From an uncultured Dehalococcoidia bacterium (GTDB lineage: Bacteria; Chloroflexota; Dehalococcoidia; Tepidiformales; Tepidiformaceae), in the NCBI GenBank assembly GCA_937864275.1, contig CALMIW010000721.1:1-7416 (forward strand): DNA of 7,416 nt, given 5' to 3'. Below the pieces are notes generated by a model. The model saw only the letters and a program-made list of their open reading frames with translations, had not been told where the DNA came from and made no database searches. Made by a program: the position numbers and the translations under genes. Position 1 is the first letter of the stretch. Each line of letters starts with the position of its first letter. This document shows positions 1 through 5,649 of this stretch, in pieces.

Positions 1-701
1 GAGAACGCCGCCCATCTCCGCCGGCGTGGGGTGAGCGCGAACCGGGCCATGTGGAGTGACAGCGGAATGGTCGCCGCGGACAGCACCACGAACTCGATCG
101 CGTGCGACGACGTGCCCACCACCCGGACCGCCGAGCCGCGCGCGATGATCTCCGTCTCCGGAACGCTGTTGACGAACCCCGGTGGGACGAACAGGTTGCG
201 GATGTCGGCTCCGATGAAGCCCTGCAGGACGCCGACACACATCGCCCACGTGAGCCCCAGGAGAAGAGCGCCGACGAGGTAGCGCTTCTGCCGCGCGTGC
301 GTGACGGTCATGATGATGTAGAGCGCGATGAACGCGTAGGCGACGGTCGCTATCGCGATGCGGTCCTTGTTCGCCTCGACCTCGGCACCGCCGAGGGAGA
401 ATTCTCCCATGAAGTAGGTGAGCAGTTGGAGAACGAGGAAGCACACCATCAGCACCGCTCCGGGGTTGGGTGACCGCAGTGGCCCGACCCTCCGTCGCGC
501 GAACCGCCAGAGCACCACCACCAGCATCGCGAGCGCGAGTAGCCGCGCCGGGCTGCCCTGCCCCCGGAGCGGTCCCGGCAGCACTGCGGCCGCGGGGACC
601 AGTGGCACGATCAGGCACAACAGGACCCCAAGGAGCGGGATCCGGTCGGCGCGGAGCCGCTCGGAGCGCCACCAGTCGGAAACGCGCAGGTCGGCCGACA
701 T
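1..701 (-). CDS. O-antigen polymerase/ligase-like membrane protein (Wzy-type), 3' end missing
   Basis: Seen: an open frame runs from an ATG at 699-701 to the window edge and encodes the first 233 residues. After a charged N-terminus (residues 1-20) come hydrophobic stretches at about 22-42, 52-67, 82-98, 115-133 and 141-160, then an extracytoplasmic-looking segment and RVVGTSSHAIEFVVL at about 193-207. Family knowledge: an Arg-containing loop followed by a GT..H..(E/N) segment at the start of a helix is typical of the O-antigen ligase/polymerase superfamily, which joins lipid-linked repeat units or transfers finished glycan at the outer face of the membrane. Inference: this is the Wzy polymerase of the locus, since it lies 2 nt after the Wzz-like gene and is probably translationally coupled to it. 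Only a weak GGGG precedes the ATG. A ligase or teichuronic-acid-type polymerase remains possible because the C-terminal half is outside the window. Confidence 0.82.
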   Translation of the reverse strand, partial: MSADLRVSDWWRSERLRADRIPLLGVLLCLIVPLVPAAAVLPGPLRGQGSPARLLALAMLVVVLWRFARRRVGPLRSPNPGAVLMVCFLVLQLLTYFMGEFSLGGAEVEANKDRIAIATVAYAFIALYIIMTVTHARQKRYLVGALLLGLTWAMCVGVLQGFIGADIRNLFVPPGFVNSVPETEIIARGSAVRVVGTSSHAIEFVVLSAATIPLSLHMARFALTPRRRRWAAF

Positions 702-703
702 CT

Positions 704-1411
704 CTAGCCCCGGTGACGGCCGGGCACTTCTCCGCCGTCGGCGTCCGCGGGAGACGGCGGCTCGGGGGTATCGGCATCGGTGAGGCGGTCTCCTTCCCCC
801 TGGTCCCGCAGCTGTGATCTCGTCCGTCTCAGATCCCAGTACACGCCCGCGAGGACACTGATGATCAGGCCCAGCCCGACGATGCCCGCAACCAGCTTCA
901 TTCGACCCGGCCGGAGCACGTCGATGACCGGAGTGCCGCTGACCTGGCAGAGCACACCGTAAGCCCGTTCGGGGATGCCCGCATTCGCCTGGATCCGGTT
1001 CAACTCGTCCTTGGCGAGTCGCTGCGACATCGTCACCGCCGACTCGGCGGTGTCCCGGTCGTGAGCGGACGCCACGAGATTCACCATCGGCATCTGGCCG
1101 CCGGGAACCGCGACCACCGCCGCGGCGAAGTCGGTGGCGCCCGTCGAGTCCTCGATCTCCCGGGCGACCGTGGGGGAGGAGAGGCCCGCGGCGGTGAGGT
1201 GGGCCAGCATGATCGTTCCGCCGTTGTTGATGATTCCGTTCCCCTCCCCGCCCGAGACGGGAGAGGGCGCGAGACCGACAACGGTTGAGGCTCGGTACAC
1301 GGTGGGCACGGCGAGGTAGGCGGCTCCCGCCAAGGCCAGCGTCAGCACCATCAGGGGGACGGTCACGTACCAGCGTCTGCGGCAGGCCCGCGCCACATCG
1401 AAGAGGTCCAT
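704..1411 (-). CDS. Wzz/YveK-like polysaccharide chain-length regulator (co-polymerase)
   Basis: A 235-residue protein with the two-helix layout of the Wzz family. There is a short cytoplasmic N-terminus (MDLFDVARACRRRW), a membrane segment at about residues 15-36, an extracytoplasmic domain at about 37-168, a Pro-containing stretch just before the second helix (TPVIDVLRPGR, 160-170), a second membrane segment at about 173-192, and a charged Pro/Asp-rich cytoplasmic tail. Proteins of this type control polymer length with the Wzy polymerase. No Walker motifs or Tyr-rich tail are present, so there is no fused BY-kinase as in some Gram-positive and proteobacterial relatives; a separate kinase could lie elsewhere. 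The ATG at 1411 is preceded by GGGGACA as a modest ribosome site. The stop (TAG) lies 2 nt before the next start, so the two genes almost certainly form an operon. The family call rests on topology and the N-terminal pattern. Confidence 0.85.
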   Translation of the reverse strand: MDLFDVARACRRRWYVTVPLMVLTLALAGAAYLAVPTVYRASTVVGLAPSPVSGGEGNGIINNGGTIMLAHLTAAGLSSPTVAREIEDSTGATDFAAAVVAVPGGQMPMVNLVASAHDRDTAESAVTMSQRLAKDELNRIQANAGIPERAYGVLCQVSGTPVIDVLRPGRMKLVAGIVGLGLIISVLAGVYWDLRRTRSQLRDQGEGDRLTDADTPEPPSPADADGGEVPGRHRG

Positions 1412-1478
1412 TCTGTCTTGTCCCCAATCCGCTGACGTGGTGAGTGAGTCGGAAGTGGGCCGGCTGCAGGAACTGGCC

Positions 1479-1496
1479 CGTGGAAGCTCTTCCGCG
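1479..1496. repeat. 18-nt dyad (CGTGGAAG-CT-CTTCCGCG), possible operator
   Basis: The two 8-nt arms are inverted copies apart from one T/G position and are separated by 2 nt. The right arm covers the position where a -35 element would fall (about 1490-1495, 17 nt before the TACCCT box), so a dimeric regulator bound here could repress the lipoprotein gene or act on both directions. No known regulator consensus is recognised. A short dyad in GC-rich DNA can also arise by chance. Confidence 0.35.
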
Positions 1497-1512
1497 AGCG
1501 CGACGGTGAAAG

Positions 1513-1519
1513 TACCCTA
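1513..1519 (+). promoter_or_regulatory. -10 box (TACCCT) for a leaderless transcript, also readable as TAGGGT on the minus strand
   Basis: TACCCT lies at 1513-1518 and the ATG begins at 1526, so the box ends 8 nt before the first coding base. A TANNNT at this distance places the transcription start on or next to the A of the ATG, the usual arrangement for leaderless mRNAs in actinobacteria. No Shine-Dalgarno sequence precedes the ATG, which agrees. The overlapping complement reads TAGGGT (1519 to 1514), also TANNNT, so the same bases could serve a start towards the wzz-like gene with a leader of roughly 95 nt. No experimental support. Confidence 0.5.
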
Positions 1520-1525
1520 ACACGA

Positions 1526-2806
1526 ATGGTGCCGCGGAGAGGGAAGCTCGTAGCGGCCTCCGTTCTGACAACGGCGCTGGTCGCGGGCGGTTGCGGCGCG
1601 TCGTTCGGCGGTGCGGGCGCGAATGGGAACGGAGTTCACACGCTCCCTCGCATCGCGTGGGAGGGCGGTCCCGAGTACTGGTCGAGGTTCGCGAACGCGG
1701 GAGACTGGACGGATCCGGGTTTCTTCCCGATCGGCCTCTGGTACGGCACGATCGACGATGCGGATCACGCCCGGGCCGACAAGGCCGCCGGCCTCACCTT
1801 CTACACCGGCGGACTGTGGGAGAAGACGGACTTCGCGGCACTCCGCCAGTCCGGGATGTACTGGGTGGGCGGCCGGGTGAATCCCACCTTCGACGACACG
1901 TCCCGGTACTGGCCCGGGGTCCTGCTCGACGATGAGGTCGACGGGCGTTTCACGCCGGCCGAGGGCTTCGCGCACCTCGATGAACGCAGGAAGGCGATGA
2001 CGACCGACGATCAGTTCTCATATGCGAACTTCACCAACATGGTGGTCGGCCCCGAACTTCCGCTCGCGGACCGGCTCCGCTACGTGAACACGTTCGCCGA
2101 TGTCGTCAGCCTCGACATGTACTTCTACACCGTGCCCTTCTGCGCCGCGGGGGACGCCTACCGGGGTCACCTCTACGACGGCCGGATCCCCGAATCGACC
2201 TGCCGCACCGCGTCCAGTTACGGCAAGTTCGTGGGGGCGCTGCGGGACCTGGACGCACGGGACTCCCGTCTCGTGCCCATCTGGAACTTCGTCGAAGTGA
2301 TGAGCGGTGCCAACGACGACGGAGCGTTCGTCCGCTACATGGAGCCCGAGGAGATCCGCGGCGCGGCTATGTCGTCGATCATCAACGAGGCGCGCGGAAT
2401 CGTGTGGTTCCAGCAGTCGCTCGGCGGCCCGTGCAAGAGCACCCAGCCGGTGCGTCAGGCGCAGGAACTCGGTGAGGCCTTCTGCGGATTCCGCCAGGTC
2501 GAAGCCATGACGCTCATCAATCGACAGATACTCGAGCTGGCCCCGGTCCTGAACACCCAGTCCCTCCAGTGGCACGCCGCGGACGAGTCCCAGACGATGC
2601 TGAAGGTGCACGAGGGGCAGGCGTATCTCTTCGCCATGACCGACGGCGGGACCGGCACCCGAACCTTCGCCCTGCCCGGTGGCCTGGACGACACCGCCAC
2701 GGTGGTCAACGAGGACCGCACGGTGAAGATCGACGATGGTCGGCTGACCGACGATTTCCCCACCGAATCCACCTATCACGTCTACCGGATCGCCCTGCGG
2801 GAGTAG
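1526..2806 (+). CDS. Predicted secreted lipoprotein with a TIM-barrel glycoside-hydrolase-like domain
   Basis: A 426-residue protein. The N-terminus is a lipoprotein signal: basic MVPRRGK, hydrophobic residues 8-20, then a lipobox VAGGC with Cys23, so the mature protein should be anchored outside the membrane. Residues about 65-335 look like a (beta/alpha)8 barrel of clan-A glycosidase type: FPIGLWYG (68-74), LTFYTGG, MYWVGGRVNP, GVLLDDEVDG (131-140), DVVSLDMYFY (192-201), LVPIWNFVEV (249-258) and ARGIVWFQQS (289-298). Residues about 345-426 look like a C-terminal beta domain, common in such enzymes. Acidic residues at the ends of predicted strands, D136/E137 and E257, are candidate catalytic residues (inference). 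I do not recognise a specific GH family. Four cysteines (206, 226, 303, 320) could form disulfides outside the cell. The location in a polysaccharide cluster suggests trimming or turnover of the polymer, by analogy with PslG- or PelA-like hydrolases; a binding-only protein is the alternative. The gene is probably leaderless. Confidence 0.72.
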   Translation: MVPRRGKLVAASVLTTALVAGGCGASFGGAGANGNGVHTLPRIAWEGGPEYWSRFANAGDWTDPGFFPIGLWYGTIDDADHARADKAAGLTFYTGGLWEKTDFAALRQSGMYWVGGRVNPTFDDTSRYWPGVLLDDEVDGRFTPAEGFAHLDERRKAMTTDDQFSYANFTNMVVGPELPLADRLRYVNTFADVVSLDMYFYTVPFCAAGDAYRGHLYDGRIPESTCRTASSYGKFVGALRDLDARDSRLVPIWNFVEVMSGANDDGAFVRYMEPEEIRGAAMSSIINEARGIVWFQQSLGGPCKSTQPVRQAQELGEAFCGFRQVEAMTLINRQILELAPVLNTQSLQWHAADESQTMLKVHEGQAYLFAMTDGGTGTRTFALPGGLDDTATVVNEDRTVKIDDGRLTDDFPTESTYHVYRIALRE

Positions 2807-2809
2807 ACC

Positions 2810-3949
2810 TCACGCGCCAGGGTGGCGGACGCCGTCGATGGACGTGAGCAGCTCCTGTGCGCGGCGCGCCCAGGAGTGGCTGCGCGCCAACTCTCGGCAA
2901 CGGTCAGCGAGCTCGACCGTGGACTCGCCCCGGCGGACCGCCTCGACGCGTGACCGCACGGCCGACACGAAGCCGACTGTGCCCTCTGCCGTCTCCACGC
3001 ACTCGGATCCGATCCACCGGGACGCCGGAAGATCGGAGGAGACCACCGGGACGCCGGCCGCGAGGTAGTCGAAGGTCTTGAGCGGGAAGCTCGCGCGGTT
3101 GAACGCAGTGTCCGCATACGGGGCCAGCCCGACCGCGAGGACGCCGATCCTCGAGCACAGCTCATCGGCAGGAATCCGGTCCGTCCACTCGACGAGGTCG
3201 TCCGCGGCGAGCCGATCCAACCGTCGTCCGAACTCCGGATCACGGTCCGACCGGGGCCCGATCAAGTGCAAGCGGATACCCGCATCCACCACTCCCTCCA
3301 AGAGCGATAGGTCCAGGCGTTCGTTCAGGGTCCCGACGACCCCGGCCTCCGGCACCCGGCGGGCGGGTTCGGTCGTGCACACCGGAGGCGCGCCGTTGGG
3401 GAGCACGACCGCGGGTGTCGTCACCGGCATCCCCAGCGACTCGATCCGTCCGACCAGTCCCGGACTGACAGCCGCGATGCGGTCGGCCTCCCGTGCGGTC
3501 CGAGAAAGCGTCCGTCGGAGGTACCGGGGCGACAGACCCATGAGGCTCGCCCCGGAAATCCAGTCGTCGGTCACGTAGAGCACACGCCTCCCGGGCACCC
3601 CGGGCGGGAACCCGCCCGGGGGATTGGCGACGACGACGGCGCGGGTTCGGAGGCTCCCGCCGACCGCGCGTCGAACAGACGTCTCTGTGGTGATCCGCGT
3701 CAGCGCGCGGACCGGCCACCGGGTGAATCCGGGTAGACCGGGAATCCTCACCCGGCGGACGCCCGGAGCCACCTCCTCCCCGGTCCGGGGGTCGGGGCGC
3801 CACCGCGACCAGCCACCACGCCGCGGCGGGTCGACCCAGAGGACATCGGCCCGGCGTCCGAGTTCCAGGACCATGCGTTTGTCGGTCCCGGTCATGTCAT
3901 CCCAACCGACACCGGCGATCCAGACGATCGGCTCCCTCGGATCCGTCAT
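2810..3949 (-). CDS. GT4-like (GT-B fold) glycosyltransferase, TuaH-like
   Basis: A 379-residue cytoplasmic enzyme with the two-domain GT-B layout. The N-terminal Rossmann half includes VLWVDPP (36-42), VVVANPP (105-111), VLYVTDDW (123-130) and AAVSPGLVGRI (159-169). The linker VVLPNGAPP (181-189) leads into the donor-binding half: GVVGTLNERLDL (203-214), IRLHLIGPR (225-233), IGVLAVGLAPY (268-278) and the nucleotide-sugar loop FNRASFPLKTFDYLAAGVPVV (283-303), which replaces the usual E-x7-E segment. This pattern matches glycosyltransferases of the TuaH kind that add a sugar to a lipid-linked precursor; donor and acceptor cannot be read from sequence. The ATG overlaps the stop of the preceding glycosyltransferase (ATGA, 3946-3949), and AAGGA about 9-10 nt upstream gives it its own ribosome site. 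The IS upstream may cut off its original promoter. It ends 3 nt from the convergent lipoprotein gene. Confidence 0.85.
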   Translation of the reverse strand: MTDPREPIVWIAGVGWDDMTGTDKRMVLELGRRADVLWVDPPRRGGWSRWRPDPRTGEEVAPGVRRVRIPGLPGFTRWPVRALTRITTETSVRRAVGGSLRTRAVVVANPPGGFPPGVPGRRVLYVTDDWISGASLMGLSPRYLRRTLSRTAREADRIAAVSPGLVGRIESLGMPVTTPAVVLPNGAPPVCTTEPARRVPEAGVVGTLNERLDLSLLEGVVDAGIRLHLIGPRSDRDPEFGRRLDRLAADDLVEWTDRIPADELCSRIGVLAVGLAPYADTAFNRASFPLKTFDYLAAGVPVVSSDLPASRWIGSECVETAEGTVGFVSAVRSRVEAVRRGESTVELADRCRELARSHSWARRAQELLTSIDGVRHPGA

Positions 3950-4164
3950 GACGCGGCTTCCTTGTTGATCGCGGTGACCGGCCGCGAGTTGAAGTCATCC
4001 TCCGCCGTCGTGCCACGGAGCCTCCGGATCCGCTTGCGCACGTAGTACCGGGAGTATCGGCAGAGCGCGGCGGCCTCATCGAGTCGCCGTCGCGGGGAGG
4101 GGTGCGCGATCGCGTCCCGGTAGACCCGCTCCTGGATCGCCGCGGCTCTGGTCAGGGCGCTCGA
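3946..4164 (-). pseudogene. 3' fragment of the IS-interrupted GT4 glycosyltransferase
   Basis: Seventy-two codons plus TGA remain left of the IS. They encode a helical, basic C-terminal tail (RAAAIQERVYRDA, then AAALCRYSRYYVRKRIRRLR), typical of the C-terminal helices that close a GT-B enzyme. This frame is the one whose TGA overlaps the ATG of the next glycosyltransferase, which supports it as the genuine reading frame. It has no start of its own. Removing 4165-5651 (the IS plus 2 nt) joins it in frame to the right-hand fragment as RFSPL-SSALTRAAAIQ, giving a product of about 420 codons, a normal size for the family. I infer that both pieces come from one gene. Confidence 0.75.
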
Positions 4165-4184
4165 TGTCAAGCTCTGTTGAGTCA
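4165..4184 (+). repeat. Terminal inverted repeat of the IS (orfB side)
   Basis: Reads TGTCAAGCTCTGTTGAGTCA going inward. Aligned to the other end with one single-base gap, about 16 of 20 positions agree, with the blocks CAAGCT and GAGTCA identical. The orfB stop codon lies 7 nt inside, so the transposase frame ends almost at the repeat. Confidence 0.75.
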
Positions 4185-4190
4185 GTGGTG

Positions 4191-5288
4191 CTAGTTGGCG
4201 GGGAGTTCTTCGTCGGGGAGGTTGATGCCGACTTTCTCGGCTGGGCGTGGGGTGTGGGGTCGGGCGCGGAAGCGTTCGGGATGCCGCTCGTAGTAGCTCT
4301 GCAGGGCGCGGTCGCGGCTGGACCAGGCGGTTTTCCAGGTGCCGTCGCCGACTTGCGCTGGGGAGAACAGGGCGATCCCGGAGTGTTTGTGTTCGTGGTT
4401 GTACCAGGTCACGTAGGTCGTGAGGTAGTCGCGGGCGGCCTGGAGGGTGTCGAACACTTTCGGATAGCCGGGTCGGTACTTCATGGTGCGGAACCCGGCT
4501 TCGGAGAACGGGTTGTCGTTGGAGACGTAGGGCCTGTTGTGCGACAAGGTGATGCCTTGACTGCCGAGGAAGGTCCCGAGGGCGTTGGACTTCATCGCCG
4601 GCCCGGAGTCGGCGTGCACCACCGTCGGAGCCCCGCGGGCGGCCACGGCGTCGGCGAACATCTCGACCGCCAGGTGGTCGGCTTCGCGCTTTTCGACCCG
4701 CCATCCCACGATTTCGCGGGAGAAGATGTCGGTGATTTTGTAGGCCTTGAACACCACCCCGCGCCACGGGGTCAGCAGGTCGGTGATGTCCCAGGACCAG
4801 GCCTGATTCGGCTCAGTCGCGGTCACCACGGGTGCCTGGCGCGGGGTGCGCGGGCCAGCGCGTTTGCGGGGCACCTTTGGGCGCAGCGCCTGCTGCTCCA
4901 GGTCCGCAGCGACCCGCCACCAACTGCGACGCGAACCGAGCATCACTTCGTCGTCCCAGGCTGAGGCGAAGGAGTGATCAGCCGACTCGCCGCGGGCCCA
5001 GCCGGCCAGAATGTGCTCGCCGATCTGCTGCCGGTCGGCCGGGCTGATCCGGGACTGGTAGGCGCGGTCTGCCTGCGGGATCGGGGCGGGTTTCGCCGGG
5101 CGCGGGCTGTGGCGGTAATGCCAGGTGCCCCGCGATAGGCCAGCCAACTTCAACGCCTGGCGTTGCGACCCGGTGATCTGCCGCAAGGCCGCGACCAGCT
5201 CGTTCTCGCAGGTCAGGAACTGGGTGGCTCGGTCGTCTCGGGTGTGGCGGGCCCTTGCGCGTTCAGCTGATGCAAGAGCCCGATAGCT
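4191..5288 (-). CDS. IS3-family transposase catalytic part (OrfB), made as an OrfAB fusion by -1 frameshift
   Basis: The frame is open from the slip site at 5288 to TAG at 4191-4193. Counting from a TTG at 5186, the 331-residue stretch carries the rve-type DDE core: D133 in WSWDITDL, D193 in VVHADSGPAM and E229 in DNPFSEAGFRTMKY, with exactly 35 residues between D193 and E229 and the usual basic residue (K236) seven after the Glu. An N-terminal segment (SRGTWHYR) and a C-terminal YNHEHKHSGIALFSPAQVG block are also typical. No ATG or GTG start with a ribosome site exists near the beginning, and ENELVAALRQITG continues upstream of the TTG, so production by frameshift from orfA is the likely route, giving a fusion of about 469 residues (104 from OrfA, 365 from this frame). 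It cleaves and joins the IS ends. Confidence 0.88.
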   Translation of the reverse strand, partial: SYRALASAERARARHTRDDRATQFLTCENELVAALRQITGSQRQALKLAGLSRGTWHYRHSPRPAKPAPIPQADRAYQSRISPADRQQIGEHILAGWARGESADHSFASAWDDEVMLGSRRSWWRVAADLEQQALRPKVPRKRAGPRTPRQAPVVTATEPNQAWSWDITDLLTPWRGVVFKAYKITDIFSREIVGWRVEKREADHLAVEMFADAVAARGAPTVVHADSGPAMKSNALGTFLGSQGITLSHNRPYVSNDNPFSEAGFRTMKYRPGYPKVFDTLQAARDYLTTYVTWYNHEHKHSGIALFSPAQVGDGTWKTAWSSRDRALQSYYERHPERFRARPHTPRPAEKVGINLPDEELPAN

Positions 5289-5599
5289 TTTCCCAAGGCC
5301 TCGTTCGTCGCCTCGAGCTCCCGGATACGTGCTCGCAGCTTCTCGCTGTCAGCGTCGGATTGGGCGTCTTGATTAGCGATATGGCGCCGTTGGTCGAAAG
5401 GGGTCATCAGCTTACGATCCCGCGGAATGTAACCCTGGTCCAGATCACCGTCGAACACAGCAACACGCCACCGCCGGAACTGGCCCATCGTGAACGACTG
5501 CTCCTTGATCCACGCCGCCTTCGTCCCAAAGGGCTGACGTTCGTACTCGTACACAAAGGAACGCAGTTCCTCATCGGTGTAACCGGCAGCGATACCCAT
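5213..5599 (-). CDS. IS3-family transposase OrfA (HTH and leucine-zipper protein)
   Basis: A 128-residue protein. Residues about 8-50 hold a helix-turn-helix of the IS3 OrfA kind (FGTKAAWIKEQSFTMGQFRRWR), which recognises the terminal repeats. Residues about 82-113 form a coiled coil (EKLRARIRELEATNEALGKA, then IGLLHQLN), the zipper through which OrfA and OrfAB multimerise. The ATG at 5599 is preceded by GGAG with a 7-nt spacer, a good ribosome site. The frameshift site lies within the zipper (5288-5294), so the OrfAB fusion keeps OrfA residues 1-104 and swaps the remaining tail. Standalone OrfA usually regulates transposition in this family. It is somewhat longer than the common OrfA size of about 90-100 residues. 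Confidence 0.88.
   Translation of the reverse strand: MGIAAGYTDEELRSFVYEYERQPFGTKAAWIKEQSFTMGQFRRWRVAVFDGDLDQGYIPRDRKLMTPFDQRRHIANQDAQSDADSEKLRARIRELEATNEALGKAIGLLHQLNAQGPATPETTEPPSS
5248..5294 (-). promoter_or_regulatory. Programmed -1 ribosomal frameshift signal: slippery G_GGA_AAA plus hairpin
   Basis: On the minus strand, codons TTG GGA AAA of orfA contain the heptamer G GGA AAA (5294 to 5288), a canonical X_XXY_YYZ slip site. Five bases later (GCTAT) begins an 11-bp stem, CGGGCUCUUGC (5282-5272) with GCAAGGGCCCG (5258-5248), with one U-G wobble and a 13-nt loop. Slipping back one base moves translation from the orfA frame to the orfB frame with no stop in between, so position, spacing and direction are all as expected for a stimulatory hairpin. 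No convincing pseudoknot partner for the loop was found. Confidence 0.8.
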
Positions 5600-5628
5600 G
5601 ACCGGACTCCAATCTGCTCGCGGTCGAG

Positions 5629-5649
5629 TGACTCACAAACAGCTTGGCA
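5629..5649 (-). repeat. Terminal inverted repeat of the IS (orfA side)
   Basis: On the minus strand, going inward from 5649, this end reads TGCCAAGCTG, then TTTGT and GAGTCA. It is the partner of the repeat at 4165-4184. About 29 nt separate it from the orfA start, leaving room for a short leader; no clear promoter box is visible. Confidence 0.75.

Larger units (their letters stand above)
1412..1525. promoter_or_regulatory. Divergent intergenic control region between the wzz-like gene and the lipoprotein gene
   Basis: This 114-bp gap is the only substantial intergenic space in the window outside the IS, and it must hold the start signals for both outward-facing genes. Two elements are visible: a TANNNT -10-like box just before the plus-strand ATG and an 18-nt dyad at 1479-1496. 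No convincing TTGACA-type -35 box is seen on either strand. There is no ribosome site in front of the plus-strand gene, while the minus-strand gene has GGGGACA. No small ORF or RNA gene is recognisable here. Confidence 0.55.
4165..5649 (-). mobile_element. Complete IS3-family insertion sequence, 1485 bp
   Basis: The element has two overlapping transposase frames on the minus strand, a -1 frameshift signal between them, a DDE catalytic triad with 35 residues between the second D and E, and imperfect terminal inverted repeats beginning with TG, all features of the IS3 family. Boundaries were placed where the two ends match each other: TGTCAAGCT at 4165 going right, and TGCCAAGCT at 5649 going left. 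The bases immediately outside (CGA on the left, AAG on the right, plus strand) do not form the 3-5-bp direct repeat expected from a fresh insertion. Nothing inside looks broken, so the element is probably capable of movement. It lies in the same direction as the operon it interrupts. The IS3 subgroup is not identified. Confidence 0.88.

Noticed and set aside
1526..1600. Twin-arginine signal (PRRGKL) on the lipoprotein
   Set aside because: The residues after the arginine pair do not fit the usual RRxFLK pattern; an ordinary Sec lipoprotein signal explains the sequence.
2018..2779. Long open frame antisense to the lipoprotein gene (253 codons)
   Set aside because: It mirrors the codon pattern of the plus-strand gene in GC-rich DNA; its translation is Gly/Val/His-rich without motifs, whereas the plus strand has a signal peptide, a lipobox and domain-like sequence.
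3946..4767. 273-codon frame as an intact gene upstream of the second glycosyltransferase
   Set aside because: Only its last 72 codons are genuine glycosyltransferase sequence; the rest is out-of-frame reading of the transposase inside the IS.
4164..4964. Long open frame antisense to the transposase (266 codons)
   Set aside because: It lies opposite the DDE transposase, is low in complexity (Gly/Val-rich) and has no family motif; it is a shadow of the GC-rich transposase codons.
4170..5644. AGCT at 4170-4173 and 5641-5644 as a 4-bp target duplication
   Set aside because: AGCT is palindromic and lies inside the matching CAAGCT blocks of the two inverted ends. Using it would give ends that do not begin with TG and would not restore the glycosyltransferase frame.
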